Shown: piece by piece, positions 46,040 through 58,739 of the stretch
Numbering within the stretch: the stretch's first letter is position 1
Layout of the letters: each line of letters begins with the position of its first letter
Assembly (NCBI GenBank): GCA_021234155.1
Contig: JAJEKV010000027.1
Span: 6,012,623 to 6,076,622 of the forward strand
Length of the DNA stretch: 64,000 nt
Direction: 5' to 3'
Source: Isoetes taiwanensis
Lineage: Eukaryota; Streptophyta; Lycopodiopsida; Isoetales; Isoetaceae
Notes under the pieces: generated by a model
Seen by the model: the letters and a program-made list of their open reading frames with translations, nothing else
What the model was told of the DNA's origin: nothing
Database searches by the model: none
Program-made: the position numbers and the translations under genes

Positions 46040-48869
46040 AATAACAAGGTTTCCTCGAAAGTGCCAAAACCAAAACGGTACCAGCTTGATTAAACCAACC
46101 AATTAGATCGCTTTTAAAGTGCATGCTAAAGCATAACATGTTCAACAAAAATAACATGTTCAATGGTAAATAATTTGAAATAGAAAGAAAATCATTACAT
46201 GTAAGAATTAGGAATACTAGTGACGATTGCACCGGCATTTGTCAAGAAATATGGATCTCTTTGTCTTCCTATATATATGATTAGTAGGAAAAAAAAAAAA
46301 AAAAAAAAGTGATTTTCCCAAAAAAAATCCTTAAAAAAAAAAAAAAAAATGTTTCAGAAAAAAAAAACCTAAAAAAAATTACATTTGGCATCGGAAAGGG
46401 TTCCGACAGGGACGCCCGAGGATTAGTTGGGAGCTCTCTTTGGTTGCGACTTAGAACCAACGGGAAGATTTGATCAAAATGAGTACATTCAAGAGCTCGC
46501 CATAAAAGCAAACAATGTTACAAGACTCGAGATTAAAAAATATAGAGAAAAAAAATGTGGCCTCATTTCTTCATCATCCTATGGTGATTCTACAGAAGAA
46601 GGCGTTGTACTTAATTGCCATTTGGCAAAGGTTAAAACCCGCAAAATGCTGCAAAGTGTTATAGCCGAAAAGCAATAAAGCTTCTTCTCCATTCCGCCCG
46701 CTTTTGAGTGGCTAAACCGAGGACCCGACGAGGGCCTCAGATTCAAAATGAAAAGCTTCAAAAGATGAGCCAATTTATGCGTTTTTGGCCACAAGAACGG
46801 GAAGGGATGCAACATTTGTCCCGATGCACGTAAAAGGAAGAAAGAATGGTTTTTTAGGCCGTTTGATGCCAAAAGGGTTTTTGTTCTACGAAGTTCGATT
46901 TGGGAGGAAAAAAAAAGGAAGGTTTTTCTAAAATATTTGAGGCGGACAAAGAGATGGACAAAGCATCATCGCCAGACCGCCTGTAAGATGGAAAGAGCTT
47001 ATTCGTCAAGCTTTTGGATACCATGAGTAGAGGCATGTACGTAACACGAAGTTTCTGTGACGATTACGTAACACGAGTTTCTTTGTTAATGCTACACCTT
47101 CAATTTTATAGAGCTTAGTGATGTCTAACGAGATGGCCAAGCTTTTGAAAGCTTCCTTTGTCCAACGTAATTGGCGCAGCAAGTATCATGTATCATGTGA
47201 ATAGAGCTTTTGATATATTTGATTAATAGCTAACTAGTAAATAAAATTGTGCAATGCAAACTACAAGTGCAGGCAAGAGACACGGAACTACTTAAAGTCC
47301 ATATTAAGACCAAAATATAGAGAGAGGTGTGATTGGAATTTACACAGTTGAACTTTTCTCGCATAGCAAGAAGTGTAATATTTGTTGTGCTTTCTATATT
47401 CATTTCAATTCAATGTGTAGCTCTTTAAATGCACATCCACCTTCTATCTTCTGTTGAGATGAAGTGTGTATTCCTTAAATTGCATTCCTTGGCTGAAAAT
47501 AGCATTTCTCAAGTTGCTTCCTATCTCCAAGCCTCCCCTCTGTTTGGAGGACTTTGAAGTAAGAGAATATACTGCTGGCATCTTGATGGCCATCATTTAT
47601 ATGCATTATCCTTGCCTCAACTTTGAGGATGCAAGTCGTTTCCTCGCTCTCATTCATTCTCTTTTTCTTTTTAATATGGTTAATTTAAATACATATATAA
47701 CGCTTCCATGTTGAAGGCATCTCAGAAAAACATGACCAGATTGAATTAAGAGATTCAATAGATAGTATTGGAGACCGAACTTTAACATTTATGTCTCTAG
47801 CTTGCTATTTGCTTTGCAAAGACTCAAAAACTACTGCATTAGAAAGACACCTCTTATGGATAAGTTTTATTTTGCCCTTCGATTGCATAGAGAGGAGGGT
47901 AAGTGGCATGATACGATTCTTCGCTTCACATAATGTGGAAGCTGGACACTTTACTTTAACCCGTCTCGGCCCCGTCCTTTCATGGGCTATGTATATGCCG
48001 ATTAGATCCTTTCGTGGGTCGTGCCAATGTGAGAATTATTTCCTAGTTTGGATTGGTCGGGCCCCGCTTTCGCCGGATTTTGCCCCCGGTAACGAGCTTT
48101 TCTTCAACCTCGCATTTGATTTTTCATGGCTTCATTGGATTTGAGTGCAAATATCAATCGAAAACCGCGGCGTTGGTTCAGAAATTGTGCAAGATTTATA
48201 GAGAAGAATCTTGTGAAATCTGTCATCGATAACATAATAGTCGTAGTTTAAGCGTTGCTAAAGATATTTGGTTGTAGATCGTAATTTAATGTCCCAAACA
48301 TGGGTGCTCCGGTGACATGACTTGGATATGGTCTGTGAGCACCACCAAAGGCAAGTTAAGAAGAAAGACAAGCCTTACCAATTTTAGGTTGGATCTAGTT
48401 TTATTTTATGTTTGCATGGCATCTATAGTAACTTTGTATTTGAGATGTTTAGTTGTGCTTTGGGAATGGCCATATGGAAAAGAGAATTTAACATCATTCA
48501 TGCGAAGTTTCGGGTTTTAATTTATGGAGTAATAGAGGAGCGGCCTATACATGCAAACAATAGACTAATTTATTTGTTGCAAGGGGTTCTCTTTAACGGG
48601 GTGAATTTGAATTGAACTTTTGCTGAAATTTGAATCATCCGTGACTTTGCAAGACCAATGGGAAGGCCGCCATTGCAGTCATGGCTTGCACAGCGATTCT
48701 GGGATCCTTTTATCCAGTTACTAGGCCTATACGGCCACTACTTAAGAATTAGGTAGCTCATTGTGTGGGTTTACATGTTCTATTAGCAACGGTAGAAACA
48801 TAAAGTATATCTTACAAAGAAAGAGTATATAATAACAAAGTGTCATATACACTTAATGATCATTGAGAG
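46040..48869. other. Right part of block B, mostly non-coding
   Basis: Counterpart of 16471-19264. Contains long A tracts at 46290-46380. No recognised gene. ORFs differ in frame from those of block A. Confidence 0.5.
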
Positions 48870-50470
48870 TAGCATCTCTCAATGCAATAAAGATTCTCTC
48901 ACCATTTCTCTCGAGTCCATTTCCCTAATGGTCATGATGGTTAATGCCTTTGCTTTCATGGTATCAAGCAAACTTCCGTGCGCTTATAGACTGCCGAAAT
49001 TTCTTGGTGAGGGAATGCGTCCATCCGAACTAAACATATATACCAGCTCAAATGTATGTGTGGACCATGTAGGATGGTATTGATAGGTTGTTTCCTCGTC
49101 AGCCTCAAGTTATTTACTTGCCGGATGTAGTTGATTTTGAACCATCACCTTGCCATAAAAACATTTTTTGAGCCCGATAAAGATCCCCCTTATATCGATG
49201 TATCTCAAATACATAATTATTGCCGTGTGTATGTTCGGATACATAGTGCAAGCCCCGACTAAATGGAAATTTTCCATATTGACTATTAAGTATTGGTTTA
49301 GTTGCTAAACTACATCTTGTTAAATGTAAAGAGCATGGACCAAGAGTAATTGAAGCCGGACGACATCCAATTCTTGACAGTTTATGCCCGGACGTTTTGT
49401 GGTAACGTACTCATAAATACTATCTATAAATGATGTCTCGCATGCGCAAAATATAAATATTTTCTCGCATGATTCGGACTAACAAAGACATCTTATCCGA
49501 ACCATCAAATATGATTATCGTAAAGGTGGCCCAACAAGTGCAAAATTCTTTTCATTAAATGTACGAAGTTTTATTATTCGTGTCAATTTTGAAACATCGC
49601 TATTATTGTGTGACTGCGGCAGAGCAAGAAGACATCATATCTTCACCAAGTAGCCCTGATAGCTATGCTTGATCTTGTTGGTTGTTATATGCTGGCTCAT
49701 TATTCGTCATTTAAGATAATAGACAGCCTTTTCACATAGATTGAGACTCGAGATGATCTTGACTTCAACTCAGGCACAATAAGCCGTACTATAGTAACGG
49801 AAAGAAGCTGTCAAGTATACTACACCATATGATGATAAACCGTTGCAGTTTATGATGAGAAAGCTAGCTTTTATTTCGCCAAACCTCTTTGACATGTGCT
49901 CTCTTTTATTATCTAAGTTGGCAACTACACGAGGGGCATGATCCTAATTGATGACTTGGGAGATCTAGTTCATCATCAGATGGAGTGGCCATTGCATGAA
50001 GTTGTTGCCAAGTATCTACCATTACTAAAAGTGTATGTAATGATGGCATTACCTAACAAAGCATTTCATTTCAACATCTCTCTTAAGAACGTTGCTCATT
50101 TCTGTGCATGACTTGGCATTATACATACTTGAGGTTCTAGATAAACGTCTGCAATTACTGAGCCTTCAGTAGTCATTATCTAAGCTTGTCTAGTATCATC
50201 ATTACTGCAAAGGTTTTTCCCTTGAAAACCTTTCGAGGCAGGGGTTTTTAATCCTAGTAGTAATGATTGTACTAGCCCATTGTATGGGTCCCATGACCTA
50301 TTGGTCTCCGTGGATGTTAAAAAAACTATTCTATTCTATTCTATTCATATACATACATAATATTTGCCACATATAAAGATGTTAATTGAGCTTCCAAAGC
50401 TCTACCCAAATGTCAAAGTATACTATTTTGTGGCATCCTTAAAATTCAACATGGACTTCAAAGTCGAAAT
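48870..50470 (+). pseudogene. MSH4: MSH4 fragment with several exons
   Basis: MSH4 acts with MSH5 in meiotic crossing-over. Five pieces appear in the correct order: SLMVMMVNAFAFMVSSKLP, ending in a GTGAGG donor after 49006; after an acceptor at 49331 the exon EHGPRVIEAGRHPILDS (49332-49380), joining in phase; TRDDLDFNSGT (about 49740-49800), weakly like the segment after Walker A; NYTRGMILIDDLG and RSSSSSDGVAIA (49917-50001), the Walker B and signature region (Arabidopsis: IVMDELGRATSSSDG); and LPKLYPNVKVYYF (about 50385-50460), the stretch after the FATH motif. No Walker A (GPNMSGKST) exon is found, and the Walker B exon has a frame change, so this is a broken or partial gene. A LINE-like tail sits in one intron. 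Part of the damage may be sequence error. Confidence 0.85.
50155..50346 (+). mobile_element. LINE-like 3' tail, copy 2
   Basis: Second copy of 45141-45329, in the same orientation, ending in (CTATT)n. It lies in the intron before the last MSH4 piece. Confidence 0.6.
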
Positions 50471-52029
50471 GCAGTCAGTATTTATTTGTAGAGTTTTATA
50501 ATGTACCGCATACATGTTTTCCACAAGTGAGTGTGATTTTACTCGAGTCCTCCCTCTGTAATGGTATTCCAAGGGGATTTGTTTTTCCTAAGCCTCATGT
50601 GATTTTCACAATAAATAGGTTCTCTGACGTCCCTTTACATATTTTGCATGTATTACATGCAAGCTATAACCATCCGAGCTCTTGATCCCTGTCTAAGATT
50701 TGTGCCATAGCTACGAATATATATTATGGCGACAAGCTTTGTTTGAAATTTGAGTGAGTTTGAAACTTGCTATTAGGTACTAAAATTGCAATGCCATAGA
50801 CATTACTAGTCCAATTTCTGGAGAGAATTATATTGGGAAAGCAAGGTGGTGGAAATTTTGCCGCATCACAAGGGATCTTATTGCATGTCCGACAGCTTCC
50901 TCAATAGGGTAGAGCAATGTTGTGAATCAGCAATTCACAAGCATTCATTCTCGTGGTGTTGGTTGTAGTAACAAAAAAACTGCAACATAGCCTATAGTAA
51001 TTACATGCTAGATTGTTACTGCAAAGACATTTACTCCATTGCATATTTTGATTCCAAATTATTTATTTCGTTGTCTGAATTGATTGTCATCTCAGTCATG
51101 GTGGTAACCAAGATAATTTCTTAGTACATTTTGCTACTTCCTTAGTGTTATTCAGATATGGCATATTACCCCATAGTATTGCCAACTTAACATATTCATT
51201 TACAGAGGCCTAGTGCAATCTTCACAATGGGTTATGATTTTCAAGTATACATCAGACCCATTTGCAAAAAATGCATAGGCCGTAATTTAGCGTATGACAT
51301 GAATAAATTTACCAAGACATTTTGAAGTAAAAAATGCATAGGCCGTAATTTAGCGTATGACATGAATAAATTTACCAAGACATTTTGAAGTTAGAAAAGA
51401 ATACACTGCCTGCCAAACTATTCCTCTTCTTGGATGAGTAGACGAACAAATCGTTATGGAAAAACAAAAAGGAATATGAAAATAGATTTGCTAAAATTTG
51501 ATTAGGGAGTATGTTATATCCACGTAGAATCATTTACAAAGACCTTTAAAAAAACAAAAAGGATAGGAAAAAATATGGAAATGTCCAAAAATAATGATCT
51601 TAATCCAAAAAAAGATATTTTATCATAGCCATCGTTACGTGGCACAACTATCCAATCTAGTTGCCCAAGCTTTTATGCGCAAATCACATTATTGTGATGA
51701 AATTATTGACAAGCATGCATATTCTCCACGAGGCCCATAGCAACTTCTCTAATTTGCCAATGTAGAACAATATCCCAATCAATCTACGGAGAGATACATA
51801 TTTTCATTTCCTCTTGCTAAACTACTGGTCAACTAGACTTCACAGGAGATATTACTTCAAGAGGCATCTAGCACGCAAAAAAAATTAAAAATAAAGAATA
51901 AAAAACCCAAACAAGATATATCAGGTCAAAGTCTCAACCTGTATATATCTTGATGCATGAGGATCGATGCTTCCTTTGCATGTCGCACACTTAGGCTTGG
52001 TTTCAGGTGTGCATAAGGCGCCGGCTTCA
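50471..52029. other. Spacer between MSH4 pieces and block C
   Basis: AT-rich. No further MSH4 exon or other gene recognised. Holds a 63-bp tandem duplication listed separately. Confidence 0.5.
51267..51392 (+). repeat. Tandem duplication, unit 63 bp
   Basis: AAAATGCATAGGCCGTAATT followed by TAGCGTATGACATGAATAAA occurs twice head to tail, essentially unchanged. Confidence 0.9.
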
Positions 52030-53310
52030 CCGGCGCTAAATTCTTGTATAATATATATGTATTAGGAAACAAAACGAGTAAAGAATAGACAAATGAATAT
52101 ATAAATTCAGAATATTTCAATAAAAGCAACCATTCTAGTGAAGGGCTAAAACGTTTCTCCATTTTTGTTTGAATTACACTTTTCTGCTTAGCCATACCTA
52201 GTTTCACTTTATTTTGTAAGGTTACAGAGGACAAACCAATTAAACAATTATTCGTAGGTGCAATGGCTACACATTTGGGATATTCACAAGGAAATGCCTC
52301 AATATGAATGTCGCAAAGAACAAAAAGTCCGAGCAAATATTGGCCATATCCAACAATGATACACAAAAACATAGCATAGAAAGAAAGGCTTAACTTCAGC
52401 TCATAATAACTCTTAGGAAAACTTTAACTTCAAATCTTGAACAAGCCTCCCTTACCTTCCCTTACCTTCAATAAACTTCTAGGCATTATTAATATAAATC
52501 AATACCTAAGTTCTATTACCAACTCCCAATTTTGCAATTCATGTCGCTCTCTAAACTATTGCTACCATTTTTTTATATACATCTTATCATTCAATGTGAC
52601 TAGATTTGTCATTAAGGTTCTTGACATGCATCCCATTTGTCCTCAAGTAACATTCTTATCTCATGCTATCTGTCCACTTCTATACTTTATTTGTTTCTCT
52701 TAATTTGTGAAAACATGCAAATGCTTTGATTTCACCTGGCAGAGTTTGACAAGCGGTCTAGTCTGCAGGCTAATCTTTTTTCTTTTTATGCTCTTTGCAA
52801 AAGTCGACTATAAGCAAGTTTCATCTCGAAAATAAAGTAGGGGAAGGTGCATTTGGACCCATTTCATTCTGCTTTATCTTAACTAAGAGCACACAAATTC
52901 GGACAAAATTTAGCGAAAAACACAGAAAATTCCATATTTTTATTGAAATATATCATCGAGAAACATAAAAAAAAAAACTCAAAATGGCATTTTCTGCAGC
53001 CTTCTAGAGGCATCATCATGATTCTGCAATATACAACTCTAAGTGAGGTATATTTGGTTTTAGTTTACAGTTCAAGGCATGCATCATATTTTGCAAGCCT
53101 TATCAGGACATCAAAATCAAACATTAGAATACATACCTTCAAAGAAACTTCTCGCCCGAATCCTCTTTGCCAAGCTTTAGCTCTACCTCTGTAGGTTTGT
53201 TGCAAGAGAGTCATATGAATGGGCCTCCTTCCTTTGATCCTAGACTTAAAAGAATGAATGCAGATAGAAAAAATGGAAAAGAGCATACCAAAGCTTATCA
53301 GTTTCTAACT

Positions 53311-54025
53311 TGTTGTAACTTTCAACCTCCGGCTATAGATAAAAGTTCATATTGATCGCGTGAGAGTTAGAAACATTCTACTTTTGCATGCACTTTGAAG
53401 CCATATGCATCCTAACATATGGCGTCCCAATCAAAATTCAATTGTTTCTTTAGCTGCGTATTTCAATAGTGCATTCCCATATACTTGCAATATTTTCGTT
53501 TTTTATTTGTGGAGGGGTTTTCTGGCATGGTTTGGCCTTGATTTCTGTGGCGTATTGTATAGAAATCCGTATGTTTCTGCAAGCTTGAGGAGTTATTGGC
53601 AGTTAGTGGTCAAAATGGCTTTTTTGACTTGAGGCCTCCGGTTTTGTGGTCGATATCTGCATGGTATGGAAACAGAAAGGATTGGATGCGCACATGGCGA
53701 GATCTGTTGAGTGGACATGTCGTCTAACATGCCGGTCCTGTCGGGTGTGGAAGCCTGAGCTGTTTATGAGCGCCTGGAAGGATGGTGCGGTCTGGTACCT
53801 GTTTGTGATGTAATTTCTTATTGCTTACGTAATGCGATCGTGGTTTAGTCTTTGGTTTTGAGAGTTGAGGAAACAAAAATATTGCAAGTTTATGAGAGCT
53901 GAATTGGAAGAATAGACCTTTGCGGCGGATTCCTCCAGCTTTCGGGCCTGCTCCGGGGCCAAAACCCTGCTCCACTGCCGAAAAGGTTTTGACAGAATGC
54001 ATTCTGCCTCCGAGCATTCCTTTCC
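53311..54025 (-). repeat. Repeat R, copy C1
   Basis: Full-length form of repeat R. Unlike copy A1, at the matching place behind the U6 gene, it includes the ~240-bp middle part. Copy A1 has therefore probably lost that part, or C derives from another U6 locus. Confidence 0.75.
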
Positions 54026-54371
54026 TGAAGCTATTCTGGCCCAGCTTCATGTGGAGCACTAGCGGGCAGGCGCCGGTTGATGTTTGGTGTCGAGCTTGTT
54101 TGTGATTGTGGCTTCTCTTGCGGGGACGGTCGAGGACCATATGTCCAATCGAGACCATAGGGTTTGTCGTGGCATTTTTTGGCAAAATGTTAATATGAAC
54201 GATTACCATGAATATCTTCGCTTAACAAAAATACCGATAAAGTTTGGCAGTGTTCTTCAAGGGTTGACCATGGCAATTCCAAACAACAATCACTGGTAAA
54301 ATGGTGGGAATATTCTAAAATTTTAAGAAATCGGAATCATATTTCGAGCAAGAATACAAGCGGAACATTGG

Positions 54372-54425
54372 AAAAACAATTTGGACCATTTCTCGATTTA
54401 TGCGTGTCATCCTTGCGCAGGGGCC

Positions 54426-54457
<32 letters not shown>

Positions 54458-54475
54458 TCGGATGTCCCGAAGGAC
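54372..54475 (-). ncRNA. U6: U6 spliceosomal snRNA, copy 3
   Basis: Reverse-strand copy with all core motifs and the GATAAAATTGGAAC form. The 3' end reads AAATTGTTTTT, so the T run is interrupted by one G but still offers T5 for polymerase III termination. Promoter is intact. About 130 bases upstream of the start the sequence jumps to a part of block A far from U6 (junction near 54604). Confidence 0.94.
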
Positions 54476-54497
54476 ATTAAACTTTGCTGAGTTGTAC

Positions 54498-54539
54498 CTT
54501 TTATATGCTATCTGTTGTTGCAATGTGTTCCAGTGGGAT
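54498..54539 (-). promoter_or_regulatory. USE and TATA of U6 copy 3
   Basis: On the minus strand ATCCCACTGGA (54529-54539) and TATAAAAG (54498-54505), with the same 23-base spacing as in the other copies. Confidence 0.85.
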
Positions 54540-54604
54540 ATAGTGTTTGTTTGACAAGTAGCCGACGCGTCTGGGGATGCTTGTTCTTGGACCGACGCTT
54601 TAAA

Positions 54605-54790
54605 GTACAGCTGACCTTCTCCAGTTTGAATTGCCCACTTTCAAGCGCACTTTCAAGTCTAGACCTTCGTCCCCAATTATGGCCATTGTTTTAACTCTGG
54701 CATCAAAACATGACCTGCAGTAGGTTAGATTTCCTTCAAATTTCTCATGACATTCTGCACAGATCGGAAGTCTCTCGAACTCTGCGGACT
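54605..54790 (-). pseudogene. BTB/POZ first-exon piece (block C)
   Basis: Reverse-strand copy of the zinc-type exon (ICAECHEKFEGNL, CRSCF). It begins at the duplication junction inside the exon, so the BTB domain itself is absent. Confidence 0.75.
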
Positions 54791-57525
54791 CAATTGAATG
54801 ACCTTAACACAATCCTATTTTGCCTTGGATCCCCAACAATATGTAAACACAAAGGTTCGAGGCACGAACCCATTAAGCCATGTTAGGGCGACAGACCTTG
54901 CCGGGAGAGTGTAGTAAGCAAATGTAATGGCTAAATCTTACAAGGAATCTAAATATATCATTCAACTTCCAATCAGGGGCTTACTATCTTAAGAGAAGAA
55001 AGGCAAAATGTCTCTCCATGAAATCTGCAACAGATTGTGATAATACACTCATGCGCAAAGAAGAAAAGCAAAGAGCTGTTTCTTCTGGACAAGCAACTGA
55101 GAACATGTAGATGAACTTTTTCCTTGTGAAGGAAACATGGTGAGAAAACAAAAATTACCTCAAAGTGTCTTGGGAGACATCTACTAAAACCTCTTTTGGG
55201 CCGTTTGCCATCCAAATCCTGTTTGATATCTTTGAACTTACTTTGATAAGGATGAGCTTGCAGAGAGCTGGGAGAGATCATTACGAAGGTTTAGCCACCA
55301 TTCTATCACATCACCTGGAAATTTATTGTGTCATTGCTGAAAAGAAACAAACCTAAGATATAAATATTTTGCATACATATCAATAATGGTACTCACAAGA
55401 AGTATATCCGATGCCCAACCGTCCAAGAAAATGCAATCAAGTGTTTATTTCCCTTTGCTTGCTTTGCTCCATTGTCGCATGCAATTGCATTCAAGAGGGA
55501 AAAGGCAAAAAATATGTTTTGGCATGAAGCCATCGAAAAACAGAGGTCGAAATAGATCACGGGACTCAGTCGGTTCTGTAACGGCCCCCACAGTTTCTAA
55601 CGATTCTGCTATACCCAAAAATGGGCTCGTCGACCAGCCAGACTTCACAATAGAAGTCTGAAGGAAAATTTCCATATTATTTCTAATTTTCCTAGCCACA
55701 ATAAGGAATCTAACGATGATAATTATGCCACGCCAATTTTTTGATGATGTGGCAGACACATGGACAAGCCAGAATTGCAGTAATAGTTATACGGGGGTTA
55801 CGCAAGCCTGCTAAATATTGAAATACTTCAACATAATATGAAAATAGCTTAAAACAAAGAACATTGAATTTTTTAGTAAATTCAAAACAATAAAAAACAA
55901 TGCTAAAGATGTTAAGCTGACATTCATAATGTATTAAGGCTATAAAACTTTACTATTCAAGCCTATGCGCATATAACCATTTAGTTCTAGAAAATTTACC
56001 CTGTACAAGACCTATAGGTGCATAGCCCAAAATTTACCCTGGTCAAGATAGCCATTAACTATTAAACAATTTCACATATTCAAGGTCTATGCGCGCATAG
56101 GGAATTGACTATACAAAAATTTTCACCGTTAGTGCCTATACGCACATAGGCTTGGTACAAAATTTATAATTATGCGGCTCAGTGCAAACCTGATGGATGC
56201 ATCAGTTGATGGTATTAACGTAGCATTGTTGTATACTAACAATAGTTAATTTTCCTGATAGTTCAAGGTTCTCATAAATGTGCTAATGTTTTTTGTTATT
56301 ATAAGATAGATTTTTTATTGCTAGTCGAGATTCTCTCAGCTGAGATCTGGTTGATGCCCTTATTATATATGTGGGGTATTGGCTTTTTGCTTTATCGAGA
56401 TCCAGGTATGTATAAAACCATCTGCAAGTTGGCATTCATGTCCCTATTATTACATCCGTGATGTTGTTCAATGATGTGTATTATTTTAAATAAATGTTTC
56501 TTCTTGGTTTAAACACCTAGTTTCACTTTATTTTGTAAGGTTACAGAGGACAAACCAATTGAACAATTATTCGTAGGTGCAATGGCTACACACATTTGGG
56601 ATATTCACAAGGAAATGCCTCAATATGAATGTCGCCCTTACTTTAACTTCAAATCTTGAACAAGCCTCCCTTACCTTCCCTTACCTTCAATAAACTTCTA
56701 GGCATTATTAATATAAATCAATACCTAAGTTCTATTACCAACTCCCAATTTTGCAATTCATGTCGCTCTCTAAACTATTGCTACCATTTTTTTATATACA
56801 TCTTATCATTCAATGTGACTAGATTTGTCATTAAGGTTCTTGACATGCATCCCATGTTGTCCTCAAGTAACATTCTTATCTCATGCTATCTGTCCACTTC
56901 TATACTTTATTTGTTTCTCTTAATTTGTGAAAACATGCAAATGCTTTGATTTCACCTGGCAGAGTTTGACAAGCAGTCTAGTCTGCAGCTAATCTTTTTC
57001 TTTTATGCTACTGCAAAGCTGACTATAAGCAAGTTTCATCTCGAAAATAAAGTAGGGGAAGGTGCATTTGGACCCATTTCATTCTGCTTTATCTTAACTA
57101 AGAGCACACAAATTCGGACAAAATTTAGCAGAAACAACAGAAAATTCCATATTTTTATTGAAATATATCATCGAGAAACATAAAAAAAAAAACTCAAAAT
57201 GGCATTTTCTGCAGCCTTCTAGAGGCATCATCATGATTCTGCAATATACAACTCTAAGTGAGGTATATTTGGTTTTAGTTTACAGTTCAAGGCATGCATC
57301 ATATTTTGCAAGCCTTATCATGACATCAAAATCAAACATTAGAATACATACCTTCAAAGAAACTTCTCGCCCGAATCCTCTTTGCCAAGCTTTAGCTCTA
57401 CCTCTGTAGGTTTGTTGCAAGAGAGTCATATGAATGGGCTTCCTTCCTTTGATCCTAGACTTAAAAGAATGAATGCAGATAGAAAAAATGGAAAAGAGCA
57501 TACCAAAGCTTGTCAGTTTCTAACT
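54791..57525. other. Non-coding middle of block C
   Basis: Inverted copy of about 14220-11370, including the unrecognised coding-like stretch (55386-55661, plus strand) and the palindrome cluster (about 55960-56150). Sequence matching about 12265-12370 is shortened near 56640. Confidence 0.6.
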
Positions 57526-58246
57526 TGTTGTAACTTTCAACCTCCGGCTATAGATAAAAGTTCATATTGATCGCGTGAGAGTTAGAAACATTCTACTTTT
57601 GCATGCACTTTGAAGCCATATGCATCCTAACATATGGCGTCCCAATCAAAATTCAATTGTTTTTTTTAGTCTGCGTATTTCAATAGTGCATTCCCATATA
57701 CTTGCAATATTTTCGTTTTTTATTTGTGGAGGGGTTTTCTGGCATGGTTTGGCCTTGATTTCTGTGGCGTATTGTATAGAAATCCGTATGTTTCTGCAAG
57801 CTTGAGGAGTTATTGGCAGTTAGTGGTCAAAATGGCTTTTTTGACTTGAGGCCTCCGGTTTTGTGGTCGATATCTGCATGGTATGGAAACAGAAAGGATT
57901 GGATGCGCATTATGGCGAGATCTCGTTGAGTGGACATGTCGCCTAACATGCCTGGCCCCGTCGGGTGTGGAAGCCCGAAAGCGGTTTATGGCGCCTGGAA
58001 GGATGGTGCGGCCCTGTACCCGCTTTGTGATGTAATTTCTTATTGCTTCGTGGTGCGATCACGGGTTTAGTGCCGGGTTTTGAGAGTTGAGGAAACAAAA
58101 ATATTGCAAGTTTATGAGAGTGAATTGGAAGAATAGACCTTTTGCGGATTCCTCCACTTTTTTGCCTCGCCTCGGGGCCAAAACCCCGCTCCATCGGCCG
58201 AAAAGGTTTTGACAGAATGCATTCTCGCCCGAAAGCATTCCTTTCC
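57526..58246 (-). repeat. Repeat R, copy C2
   Basis: Sixth copy of repeat R, full-length form, behind U6 copy 4. Confidence 0.75.
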
Positions 58247-58573
58247 CCGGGCTATTTCGCCCGCTTCATGTGGAGCACTAGTTGGCGGGTGCCGCGATTT
58301 GGTGTCGAGCTTGTTTGTGATTGTGGCTTCTCTTGCACAGGAGGGTCGAGGACCATATGTCCAATCGAGACCATAGGGTTTGTCGTGGCATTTTTTTGGC
58401 AAAATGTTAATATGAACAGTACCATGAATATGCTGCTTAACGTTTGGCAGTGTTCTTCAAGGGTTGACCATGGCAATTCCAAACAACAATCACTGGTAAA
58501 ATGGTGGGAATATTCTAAAATTTTAAGAAATCGGAATCATATTTCGAGCAAGAATACAAGCGGAACATTGGAA

Positions 58574-58625
58574 AAAAAATTTGGACCATTTCTCGATTTA
58601 TGCGTGTCATCCTTGCGCAGGGGCC

Positions 58626-58657
<32 letters not shown>

Positions 58658-58675
58658 TCGGATGTCCCGAAGGAC
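58574..58675 (-). ncRNA. U6: U6 spliceosomal snRNA, copy 4
   Basis: Reverse-strand copy with ACAGAGA box, AGC triad, intact 3' stem region and a T8 terminator. Its 5' flank continues as in block A for several kilobases, so it is the best-preserved inverted counterpart of copy 1. Like the others it has the shortened 5' stem-loop GTCCTTCGGGAC. Confidence 0.96.
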
Positions 58676-58697
58676 ATTAAACTTTGCTGAGTTGTAC

Positions 58698-58739
58698 CTT
58701 TTATATGCTATCTGTTGTTGCAATGTGTTCCAGTGGGAT
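58698..58739 (-). promoter_or_regulatory. USE and TATA of U6 copy 4
   Basis: Minus-strand ATCCCACTGGA (58729-58739) and TATAAAAG (58698-58705), spacing 23 bases. Confidence 0.85.

Larger units (their letters stand above)
33636..49285 (+). repeat. Segmental duplication block B (direct copy of A)
   Basis: 33636-39393 matches 6087-12060 and 42226-49285 matches 12785-19684, in the same order. Within the first part the stretch matching 11320-11590 is missing (junction near 38916). Sequence 39394-42225 is private to block B. Differences from A concentrate at CAG/CTG sites, especially beyond 42.5 kb. A gene-poor left portion (33636-38015) mirrors 6086-10417. Confidence 0.95.
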
